DNA of 5,374 nucleotides from an uncultured Porphyromonadaceae bacterium (GTDB lineage Bacteria > Bacteroidota > Bacteroidia > Bacteroidales > CAMTPD01): assembly GCA_947074265.1 (NCBI GenBank), contig CAMTPD010000150.1:1-5374 (forward strand), written 5' to 3'. Below the pieces are notes generated by a model, which saw only the letters and a list, made by a program, of their open reading frames with translations, made no database searches and was not told where the DNA came from. Positions 1 to 4,927 of the stretch are shown one piece after another. The number at the start of each line of letters is the position of its first letter. The first letter of the stretch is position 1. The position numbers were made by a program, and so were the translations under genes.

Positions 1-132
1 GAGCACATGGGCTTTATTAAGTTTGGTTCACGTGTAGACGTTTTCTTACCGGTAGGTACAGAAGTCTTAGTTGAAATGGATCAGAAAGTAACCGGAAATC
101 AAACACCGATTGCTCGTCTATCTGCTAAATGA
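1..132 (+). CDS. psd: Phosphatidylserine decarboxylase, C-terminal end (partial)
   Basis: The left edge cuts this gene; the last 43 residues and a TGA stop are present. The fragment reads [17 protein letters not shown] and then a basic, K/R-ending tail, which is the typical end of the short (about 220-230 aa) phosphatidylserine decarboxylase proenzymes. In this family the proenzyme cleaves itself at a Gly-Ser bond and the Ser becomes the pyruvoyl cofactor; the FGSR at fragment residues 8-11 fits that site, so nearly the whole mature alpha chain is visible. The enzyme decarboxylates phosphatidylserine to phosphatidylethanolamine at the inner membrane. The next gene, pssA, starts 8 bp after the stop and makes its substrate, so the two are almost certainly co-transcribed. 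The identity rests on a short piece plus this context. Confidence 0.9.
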   Translation, partial: EHMGFIKFGSRVDVFLPVGTEVLVEMDQKVTGNQTPIARLSAK

Positions 133-140
133 TATAACAT

Positions 141-851
141 ATGGCAAACGGAATAACAAAACATATTCCTAACGGAATCACTAGCTTGAATTTGTTTTGC
201 GGATGTATCGCAATTATTCAAGCTTTACAAGGCAATATCCTTGTAGCATCGATTCTTATTATTGCGGCAGCTATATTCGACTTTTTCGATGGGATGTCTG
301 CAAGAGCTTTAAAAGCTTATTCTCCGATAGGTAAAGAGCTAGATTCTCTTGCCGATTGTGTAAGTTTTGGAGTGGCTCCGGGTATGATTGTTTACTTCTT
401 GTTGAAGCAAGCAACGGCAGTTGCTGCGATTTGTCCTTTTATGACATCTTATTTTCCTTACTTAGCATTTATCATACCGATATATTCAGCTTTGCGCTTG
501 GCTAAATTTAATATAGACGAACGTCAAACAACTTCCTTTATCGGACTTCCAACTCCGGCAAATGCATTGTTTTGGTTGTCTTTTGCATATTCGGCTCAGG
601 CATATGCATATGAAGGGAATACTATATTTATAGGAGTTACTTCAGTATTGATAATCCTTACTTCGTATTTGCTTATTGCAGAGATTCCGATGTTCTCGCT
701 TAAAGTAAAGAGCTTGGCATTTAAGGGAAATGAAGTACGCTATATTCTTATTATATCAGCAATTGCATTGATTGTATTGTTTGGTTTTATGGGCATATCA
801 GCAACGATTCTGTTATATGTTCTCTTGTCTATTTTTAACAAAAAGAAATAG
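141..851 (+). CDS. pssA: CDP-diacylglycerol--serine O-phosphatidyltransferase
   Basis: A 236-aa integral membrane enzyme that condenses CDP-diacylglycerol with L-serine to give phosphatidylserine and CMP, the step before Psd. The CDP-alcohol phosphatidyltransferase signature DGxxARx8Gx3Dx3D is complete: D50, G51, A54, R55, G64, D68 and D72 (FDFFDGMSAR, then GKELDSLAD). These Asp residues bind the catalytic metal ions and the CDP group in this family. The rest is strongly hydrophobic, with several membrane segments (roughly 12-30, 34-49, 75-90, 102-120, 138-155, 160-182, 199-216, 217-232) and a basic KKK end. The opening NGITSLNLFCG is also typical of bacterial type II PssA. The ATG lies 8 bp after the psd stop, with no Shine-Dalgarno sequence, so expression as a psd-pssA operon is likely. 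Nothing looks broken. Confidence 0.97.
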   Translation: MANGITKHIPNGITSLNLFCGCIAIIQALQGNILVASILIIAAAIFDFFDGMSARALKAYSPIGKELDSLADCVSFGVAPGMIVYFLLKQATAVAAICPFMTSYFPYLAFIIPIYSALRLAKFNIDERQTTSFIGLPTPANALFWLSFAYSAQAYAYEGNTIFIGVTSVLIILTSYLLIAEIPMFSLKVKSLAFKGNEVRYILIISAIALIVLFGFMGISATILLYVLLSIFNKKK

Positions 852-861
852 CTCTCTTCTT

Positions 862-869
862 TATCTTTG
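862..869 (+). promoter_or_regulatory. Possible promoter -7 element before the DUF4834 gene
   Basis: TATCTTTG matches the Bacteroidetes primary sigma -7 consensus TAnnTTTG exactly and lies 25 bp before the ATG at 895, giving a leader of about 20 nt. No good TTTG -33 box is seen 19-21 bp upstream, inside the end of pssA. It may therefore be a weak internal promoter, or a chance match within the operon. Confidence 0.4.
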
Positions 870-894
870 TTTTATGAGTTAATACGATTATGAT

Positions 895-1176
895 ATGCTT
901 AAATTCTTATTGATAATACTGCTGTTCTTTTTACTGCTTTTTATATTGTTGGGATTTTCATTATTCCGCACCGTAAAGAAAGTATTGTTTGGAAGTACAT
1001 CTTCAACCAAGACACGTACACAACCTAGAAATACTTACGGAAAAGAAAAGCAAGATCAGAAAGAAACAACAAGCTATACAGCTAAAGTAAAGAAAAAGAT
1101 ATTCTCTCGAGAAGAAGGAGAATACGTCGAATACGAAGAAGTAGACGAAATAGAAGAAAATAAAACATCTAAATAA
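895..1176 (+). CDS. DUF4834-family small membrane protein
   Basis: A 93-aa protein of unknown function resembling the Bacteroidetes DUF4834 family. Residues 2-24 are one very hydrophobic helix (LLIILLFFLLLFILLGF), probably a signal anchor. Then comes a basic, Ser/Thr/Gln-rich stretch (about 25-65), a KKKIF motif (66-70), and a strongly acidic tail around GEYVEYEEVDEIEE (75-88). The GEYV[DE][FY]EEV-like patch is, from memory, the conserved core of the family. The likely topology is a short N-terminus, one membrane pass and a charged tail, probably cytoplasmic given the basic residues right after the helix. It follows pssA by 43 bp and ends at a terminator, so it is the last gene of the phospholipid operon or has its own weak promoter. 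The ATG at 890 is out of frame and hits a stop quickly; 895 is the sensible start. No reaction can be assigned. Confidence 0.8.
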   Translation: MLKFLLIILLFFLLLFILLGFSLFRTVKKVLFGSTSSTKTRTQPRNTYGKEKQDQKETTSYTAKVKKKIFSREEGEYVEYEEVDEIEENKTSK

Positions 1177-1177
1177 G

Positions 1178-1214
1178 AAAACCCTTGTGGCTTCAAGCTA
1201 CAAGGGTTTTTTAT
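1178..1214. terminator. Bidirectional rho-independent terminator
   Basis: AAAACCCTTGTGGC (1178-1191) pairs with GCTACAAGGGTTTT (1197-1210) as a 14-bp stem with one G-U pair and a TTCAA loop. On the + strand it is followed by TTATTTT after a T run; on the - strand the far side reads TTTTCTTATTT. It begins 1 bp after the DUF4834 stop and lies 17 bp beyond the tadA stop, so it can end both convergent transcripts. Confidence 0.92.
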
Positions 1215-1231
1215 TTTAAAGATGTTTGTAC

Positions 1232-1675
1232 TTACCGTCTTTGTTTAAAAAAGTCAGACATTAGCGTAGAGCATTCCGGCTCCATGATTCCTTTTATGAT
1301 CTGAGCTTTTGGGTGCATCGCCTTCGGTGCAAAGAATGAGAATCCTCTTTTCTCATCCGAAGCCCCATAAACGATTCGTGAAACCTGCGACCATCCGATT
1401 GCGCCCGCACACATAATGCAAGGTTCTACTGTAACAAACAGCGTGCAATCTTTGAGGTATTTAGCACCCAATACATTTGTTGCTGCTGTGATAGCCAGCA
1501 TTTCGGCATGAGCAGTTGGGTCATTTAATGTTTCGGTTTGGTTATGGGCACGAGCAATAATCCGATTATTACATACAATAACGGCTCCAACAGGAACTTC
1601 TCCTTCCGCAAAGGCAGCTTCGGCTTCACGAAGGGCCTGTTTCATAAAATATTCGTCGTTGAAAATGGTGCTCAT
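1232..1675 (-). CDS. tadA: tRNA-specific adenosine(34) deaminase
   Basis: A 147-aa zinc-dependent deaminase that converts A34 to inosine in the anticodon of tRNA-Arg(ACG), allowing one tRNA to read CGU, CGC and CGA. The cytidine/deoxycytidylate deaminase fold motifs are present: TAHAE with zinc ligand H56 and proton-shuttle E58, and PCIMC with zinc ligands C86 and C89. The N-terminal helix and EVPVGAVIV (26-34), HNQTE (44-48) and IVYGASDEKRG (101-111) are typical of TadA and separate it from guanine deaminases and cytidine deaminases. Its length is normal for the family. The start codon overlaps the stop of the upstream 75-aa gene in an ATGA arrangement, which suggests translational coupling. 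It ends toward the shared terminator at 1178-1214. Confidence 0.96.
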   Translation of the reverse strand: MSTIFNDEYFMKQALREAEAAFAEGEVPVGAVIVCNNRIIARAHNQTETLNDPTAHAEMLAITAATNVLGAKYLKDCTLFVTVEPCIMCAGAIGWSQVSRIVYGASDEKRGFSFFAPKAMHPKAQIIKGIMEPECSTLMSDFFKQRR

Positions 1676-1899
1676 CTGCGCATTTCGTTTTCTGCAAAAA
1701 GAGTAGGATAGTCTTCTTCCAGAGTTTTGAGAATATGAGATAAAATAGTTTCTCTGTACCAGCGAGATTTATTCGCAATTTGATACTTTTCAAGATAACG
1801 CTCTACCGCTTTCTGCTCGTCTTCATTGAGCATGAATGTTATTTTATGAATCCGCGGGCTGTTCCTACTTGAGGGTGAATTTTTGCGCTTCTTCTTCAT
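1672..1899 (-). CDS. Small putative ribbon-helix-helix DNA-binding protein
   Basis: I do not recognise a named family. From the ATG at 1899 the product is 75 aa: a basic, disordered N-terminus (MKKKRKNSPSSRNSPR), then HKITFMLNEDEQ (18-29), an amphipathic helix (about 28-40), a turn at IANKSRW, and a second helix (about 46-64). A short strand, a helix, an xxxSRWYRE turn and another helix is the layout of ribbon-helix-helix proteins such as MobC-like and Arc/MetJ-type regulators; this is inference from pattern. The reading frame stays open upstream to 2040, but that extension runs antisense through yraN and over the promoter. A full promoter ending just before 1899 supports the short form. The stop overlaps the tadA start by 4 bp, so it is probably co-transcribed with tadA. 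Confidence 0.75.
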   Translation of the reverse strand: MKKKRKNSPSSRNSPRIHKITFMLNEDEQKAVERYLEKYQIANKSRWYRETILSHILKTLEEDYPTLFAENEMRR

Positions 1900-1904
1900 G
1901 TTTG

Positions 1905-1935
1905 CAAAATTAAGTGTAAGATGCTTAATTTCAAA
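1905..1935 (-). promoter_or_regulatory. Promoter of the small RHH-like gene and tadA
   Basis: Read on the - strand: TTTG (1935-1932), a 19-nt spacer, then TAATTTTG (1912-1905). Both boxes match the Bacteroidetes -33/-7 consensus exactly. The ATG at 1899 lies only 5 nt beyond the -7 box, so the transcript is predicted to start at or next to the A of the start codon. Confidence 0.75.
1907..1931. repeat. Inverted repeat in the divergent promoter region (candidate operator)
   Basis: AAATTAAG (1907-1914) and CTTAATTT (1924-1931) are perfect 8-bp inverted arms around a 9-bp spacer. With mismatches the arms extend outward to 1901-1914 and 1924-1937 (10 of 14 positions agree). The element fills the -33/-7 spacer of the - strand promoter and covers the place where the yraN -33 box should lie, so a bound protein could affect both directions. 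The DNA is AT-rich, so chance cannot be excluded. Confidence 0.45.
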
Positions 1936-1944
1936 AGAAAAAAC

Positions 1945-1952
1945 TATTTTTG
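1945..1952 (+). promoter_or_regulatory. Probable promoter -7 element for yraN
   Basis: TATTTTTG matches TAnnTTTG and lies 13 bp before the yraN ATG at 1966, predicting a leader of only about 7-9 nt. The -33 region (about 1920-1925) has no TTTG, so the promoter may be weak or need an activator. Its position rules against translation starting at the upstream ATG at 1921. Confidence 0.55.
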
Positions 1953-1965
1953 TGCTATTATAAAT

Positions 1966-2331
1966 ATGGCAAAACACAATATAACAGGCAAATTGGGTGA
2001 GCAAATTGCCAGGGAGCTCATGGAGCGAAAAGGATATCATATTTTGGAAACAAACTGGTATTCGGGAAAGTATGAATTAGATCTCATTGCATGCAACGAT
2101 CAAGAAATAGTGTTTGTCGAAGTAAAGACACGTACTTCCGGATTTTTAGAAGATCCTTTTGATGCAGTCTCTGATCGTAAGATCAGACGCACAGTGGCGG
2201 CAGCCGATCATTATATTAAGAAGTTCGACATCGATCTCGAAGCACGGTTTGATATCATAGGTGTAATTGTAGAGTCTAATGGTACACAGGTAGAGCATAT
2301 CGAAGATGCTTTTTATCCTCCTCTTTGGTAA
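1966..2331 (+). CDS. yraN: YraN/UPF0102 family nuclease-fold protein
   Basis: A 121-aa protein of the YraN (UPF0102) family, which has the restriction-endonuclease-like PD-(D/E)xK fold; the cellular role is not settled. Visible family features are TGKLGEQIA (7-15, with the conserved Glu12), the core YELDLIA (36-42, Asp39), the FVEVKTR motif (50-56, Glu52 and Lys54), a basic stretch KIRRTVAAADHYI (72-84) and RFDIIGV (94-100). Together Glu12, Asp39, Glu52 and Lys54 look like an intact metal-binding nuclease site. The frame is open back to an ATG at 1921, but the family starts just before the GxxGE motif and a -7 box occupies 1945-1952, so 1966 is preferred. It appears to head an operon with the MmcQ/YjbR gene (38-bp gap) and birA. 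Confidence 0.93.
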   Translation: MAKHNITGKLGEQIARELMERKGYHILETNWYSGKYELDLIACNDQEIVFVEVKTRTSGFLEDPFDAVSDRKIRRTVAAADHYIKKFDIDLEARFDIIGVIVESNGTQVEHIEDAFYPPLW

Positions 2332-2369
2332 TATGTTAAGGATACAACCTAATAAATCTCCTATCTGTT

Positions 2370-2726
2370 ATGAATATAGAAGAAGTAAGAGACTATTGTC
2401 TTTCATTCAAAGGCGTTACAGAGTCAATGCCATTTGACAATACTACGTTGGTATTTAAAGTAATGCATAAAATGTTTTTACTTTTGTCACTCGATGGGAT
2501 TAATCGAAGCATTTCGGTCAAGTGCAATCCCGAAAAGGCTTTGGTACTACGCGAAGATTATGAAGCAGTACAGCCGGCCTATCATTTCAATAAAAAGCAT
2601 TGGAACTCAATTGATTTAGAATCTGATATGTCAGATAAATTGATTCGCGAATGGATCGAGCATTCGTATGGCATTGTTGTAAAAGGACTAACAAAAGAGC
2701 AGCAGAAACAGCTCTCTAATTATTGA
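2370..2726 (+). CDS. MmcQ/YjbR family protein
   Basis: A 118-aa protein of the MmcQ/YjbR family (PF04237), which has a CyaY-like alpha/beta fold and is usually annotated as putative DNA-binding; the exact role is unknown. The match is clear: an N-terminal helix MNIEEVRDYCLSFKGVTES, a PFDNTTLVFKV strand region (21-31), then the conserved run KCNPEKALVLRE (51-62) and QPAYHFNKKHWNSI (68-81), which holds the family's AYH-NKKHW signature including W78. The C-terminal helix SDKLIREWIEHSYGIVVKGL (88-107) is also typical. The length is standard. It lies 38 bp after yraN and 22 bp before birA, with no terminator or recognisable promoter between, so it is probably in the same transcript. Confidence 0.92.
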   Translation: MNIEEVRDYCLSFKGVTESMPFDNTTLVFKVMHKMFLLLSLDGINRSISVKCNPEKALVLREDYEAVQPAYHFNKKHWNSIDLESDMSDKLIREWIEHSYGIVVKGLTKEQQKQLSNY

Positions 2727-2748
2727 AAACTATCTATCGACAAACGAT

Positions 2749-3477
2749 ATGGCAACTATAATTCAACTACAAGAAGTAGACTCTACCAACAGTTACCTTC
2801 GTGCTTTGCAAGAAAAAGAAGAGCAAGAAGAAGGAACGGTTGTTGCTGCCTACGAACAATCGGCAGGCCGCGGACAACGTGGCAATACATGGGAAGCAGA
2901 GCCCGGAAAGAATCTCACCTTTAGTATGATTCTTCACCCACAGGAGCTAATGGCTTCCGATCAATTTATCATCTCACAACTCGTATCTACTGCAATTAAA
3001 GAAGTGCTAGACAATTACCTTCCAGACGTATCTATCAAGTGGCCAAATGATATTTATTATAAGGATAAAAAGATCGGAGGCATTTTGATCGAGAACGATT
3101 TGAGCGGATATGAAGTATTTCAATCGATTATCGGTATCGGGATCAATGTAAATCAAGATCTATTCTTGTCGAATGCGCCCAATCCGATATCCATGTATCA
3201 GATTACCAACCAAGAATACAATCTAGATAAATTGCTAAATGAGTTTGCATCACAAATCTATCTCAACTATTTCGACCTGCTAGATGGAGCAGAGCATGAA
3301 ATCAAAGAGATTTATAAGAACTCACTTTATCGGAGAAAAGGAATGCATGCATACGAAGACGAAAACGGATCTTTTCTTGCAGAGATTGTTAAAACAGAGT
3401 CTACCGGGCATTTAGTGCTTCGCGATAGCGAAGGTATTGTCCGTAGATATGCTTTTAAAGAGGTGAGATTTGTTTAA
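2749..3477 (+). CDS. birA: Biotin--[acetyl-CoA-carboxylase] ligase, group I
   Basis: A 242-aa biotin protein ligase. It activates biotin with ATP to biotinyl-5'-AMP and transfers it to the lysine of biotin-dependent carboxylases. Motifs in order: EVDSTNSYL (9-17), the biotinyl-AMP-binding GRGQRG loop (40-45) followed by W48, NLTFSMIL (55-62), KWPNDIYY (97-104), KKIGGILIE (107-115) with the lysine that contacts biotin and adenylate, and GIGINVN (129-135). Residues about 195-242 form the small SH3-like C-terminal domain. There is no N-terminal helix-turn-helix, so this is a group I enzyme without the repressor function of E. coli BirA. It is the last gene of the yraN cluster; its final codons overlap the -33 box of the pyrH promoter. 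Confidence 0.96.
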   Translation: MATIIQLQEVDSTNSYLRALQEKEEQEEGTVVAAYEQSAGRGQRGNTWEAEPGKNLTFSMILHPQELMASDQFIISQLVSTAIKEVLDNYLPDVSIKWPNDIYYKDKKIGGILIENDLSGYEVFQSIIGIGINVNQDLFLSNAPNPISMYQITNQEYNLDKLLNEFASQIYLNYFDLLDGAEHEIKEIYKNSLYRRKGMHAYEDENGSFLAEIVKTESTGHLVLRDSEGIVRRYAFKEVRFV

Positions 3478-3501
3478 GTTGAGTCACTTTTCGTAACTTT
3501 G
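3469..3501 (+). promoter_or_regulatory. Promoter of pyrH
   Basis: TTTG (3469-3472), a 21-nt spacer and TAACTTTG (3494-3501) match the Bacteroidetes promoter consensus. Transcription should start near 3507, giving a leader of about 36 nt before the ATG at 3543. The -7 box is flanked exactly by inverted arms TTTTCG (3488-3493) and CGAAAA (3502-3507). Confidence 0.8.
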
Positions 3502-3542
3502 CGAAAATCAAAATTCTAAGCAAGCATAAAATAGATAATAAT

Positions 3543-4253
3543 ATGGCTAAATACAAAAGAGTTCTACTCAAACTGAGCGGAGAGTCGCTAATGGGCGAAA
3601 AACAATATGGTATCGACGAAGTACGATTGACAGAATACGCAGAGCAAATCAAAGAGATTGTAGCGATGGGTGTACAAGTAGGAATCGTAATTGGCGGTGG
3701 TAACATATTTCGCGGTTTGAGCGGTGCTTCTAAAGGATTCGATCGTGTAAAAGGAGACCAAATGGGTATGTTGGCAACGGTAATTAATAGCCTTGCATTG
3801 AGCTCAGCTCTTACAAGTTGCGGGGTAAAATCACACGTACTTACAGCAATCCGTATGGAACCGATCGGCGAATTCTATAACAAATGGAAAGCAATCGAAC
3901 TATTGGAAAAAGGTGAAGTTGTAATCCTTTCTGCCGGAACAGGTAATCCGTTCTTTACAACAGATACAGGTTCGGCTCTACGTGGTATTGAAATCGAAGC
4001 AGACGTGATGCTTAAAGGAACACGTGTAGATGGCATCTATACGGCAGATCCTGAGAAAGATCCGACAGCAACTAAATTCGATGAAATCACATACGATGAA
4101 ATCTACAATCGCGGACTTAAGGTAATGGACCTTACAGCTACAACGATGTGTAAAGAAAACAACCTTCCAATTATTGTTTTCGACATGGATACTGTAGGAA
4201 ATCTTAAGAAAGTAATGAGCGGCGAGAACATTGGTACTCTTGTACGCATTTGA
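3543..4253 (+). CDS. pyrH: UMP kinase
   Basis: A 236-aa bacterial UMP kinase that phosphorylates UMP to UDP with ATP in pyrimidine nucleotide synthesis; it is cytoplasmic and hexameric in characterised homologues, commonly activated by GTP and inhibited by UTP. It belongs to the amino acid kinase fold and is unrelated to eukaryotic UMP/CMP kinases. Motifs: KLSGES (10-15, phosphate binding), VIGGGNIFRG (49-58), GDQMGMLAT (71-79, UMP binding), GTGNPFFTTDT (132-142), ADVMLKGTRVDGIYTADP (153-170, ATP site) and LKVMDLTA (192-199). The length is normal. It has its own promoter within the 65-bp gap after birA. Only 55 bp separate it from frr, and no hairpin terminator is visible there, so read-through into frr is likely in addition to the frr promoter. 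Bacterial pyrH and frr are commonly adjacent. Confidence 0.97.
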   Translation: MAKYKRVLLKLSGESLMGEKQYGIDEVRLTEYAEQIKEIVAMGVQVGIVIGGGNIFRGLSGASKGFDRVKGDQMGMLATVINSLALSSALTSCGVKSHVLTAIRMEPIGEFYNKWKAIELLEKGEVVILSAGTGNPFFTTDTGSALRGIEIEADVMLKGTRVDGIYTADPEKDPTATKFDEITYDEIYNRGLKVMDLTATTMCKENNLPIIVFDMDTVGNLKKVMSGENIGTLVRI

Positions 4254-4270
4254 TTTCTTTCGTAATTTTG
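4239..4270 (+). promoter_or_regulatory. Promoter of frr
   Basis: CTTG (4239-4242, one mismatch to TTTG), a 20-nt spacer and TAATTTTG (4263-4270) fit the Bacteroidetes consensus. Transcription should start near 4275, about 33 nt before the frr ATG at 4309. The -33 box lies in the last codons of pyrH. The core TTTCGTAATTTTG differs at one base from the pyrH promoter core. Confidence 0.7.
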
Positions 4271-4308
4271 TAACAACAAGAATTGAAATACATTAATAGC
4301 TCAAATTT

Positions 4309-4869
4309 ATGGTTGAAGTAAAGCAATATGTGAAGGCTGCAGAAGAGAAGATGGATCTGGCAGTTGCCTTTTTAGACGAACAGTTGGCTCACATCCGTGC
4401 AGGTAAAGCGAGCCCTCGCATTTTGGACGGTGTAAAAGTACCTTACTATGGTGAATTGGTTCCATTGGCGAACGTTGCATCGGTAAATACTCCGGACGCA
4501 AAAACAATCATCATCCAACCATGGGAAAAGCCGATGATCAAAGAGATCGAGAAGGCAATTATGAACTCAGAAGTTGGTATTACTCCTGAAAACAACGGTG
4601 AAGTTATTCGTCTTGGTATTCCTCCATTGACAGAAGATCGTCGTAAAGCGTTGGCTAAGCAAGCAAAACAAGAAGCTGAAACAGCTAAAGTAAGCGTACG
4701 TAACGCACGTCGCGAAGCAAACGATCAAATCAAGAAAGCAGTAAAAGACGGTCTTCCTGAAGACGTAGCAAAAGACACCGAAGGTGTTGTACAAAAGTCG
4801 CACGATAAATACATCAAAAAAATCGATGAGCTTTTTGCTGCAAAAGAAAAAGAGATCTTAACAGTTTAA
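4309..4869 (+). CDS. frr: Ribosome recycling factor
   Basis: A 186-aa ribosome recycling factor. With EF-G it splits post-termination ribosomes into subunits so they can start again. Family features in order: an N-terminal helix with [15 protein letters not shown] (12-26), the hinge [11 protein letters not shown] (29-39), domain II with [16 protein letters not shown] (44-59) and IIIQPWEK (67-74), [24 protein letters not shown] (90-113), then the long helices of domain I including the conserved Arg cluster [10 protein letters not shown] (130-139) and DEL near the C-terminus. The length is the usual 185-186 aa. The ATG at 4309 matches the family start. It lies 55 bp after pyrH with its own promoter and is followed by a terminator hairpin. 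Confidence 0.98.
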   Translation: MVEVKQYVKAAEEKMDLAVAFLDEQLAHIRAGKASPRILDGVKVPYYGELVPLANVASVNTPDAKTIIIQPWEKPMIKEIEKAIMNSEVGITPENNGEVIRLGIPPLTEDRRKALAKQAKQEAETAKVSVRNARREANDQIKKAVKDGLPEDVAKDTEGVVQKSHDKYIKKIDELFAAKEKEILTV

Positions 4870-4881
4870 CTCGTTTAATAC

Positions 4882-4914
4882 AAGGTGTCGGAATAGTCCA
4901 TTCCGACATCTTTT
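4882..4914 (+). terminator. Rho-independent terminator after frr
   Basis: AAGGTGTCGGAAT (4882-4894) pairs with ATTCCGACATCTT (4900-4912), a 13-bp stem with one G-U pair and an AGTCC loop, followed by TT and CT. It starts 13 bp after the frr stop. The T run is short (TTTTCT), so termination may be incomplete, which would leave some read-through into rsgA starting at 4928. Confidence 0.85.
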
Positions 4915-4927
4915 CTAAAAGTAGCAT

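Noticed and set aside
599..612. Tandem GCATAT repeat (gcatatgcatatg) in pssA
   Set aside because: Two copies only, within coding sequence for AYAYE; too short to mean anything beyond codon choice.
1314..1330. Hairpin-like GCATCGCCTTCGGTGC inside tadA
   Set aside because: Short and imperfect, inside a conserved coding region, with no T run; not a terminator or regulatory element on this evidence.
1900..2040. Upstream extension of the RHH-like gene on the - strand (to a 122-aa protein)
   Set aside because: It would run antisense through the start of yraN and across the gene's own promoter; the promoter at 1905-1935 and the basic MKKKRK opening fit the start at 1899.
3455..3706. Open frame on the - strand, 83 codons
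   Set aside because: Antisense to the pyrH start and its promoter; a Pro/Ser/Ile/Leu-rich translation with no family resemblance.
4307..4507. Open frame on the - strand, 66 codons
   Set aside because: Shadow of frr on the opposite strand; no recognisable protein features and no promoter.
4567..4803. Open frame on the - strand, 78 codons, rich in Phe and Cys
   Set aside because: Antisense to the Lys- and Glu-rich part of frr; the Phe/Cys richness is the expected result of reading such codons in reverse.
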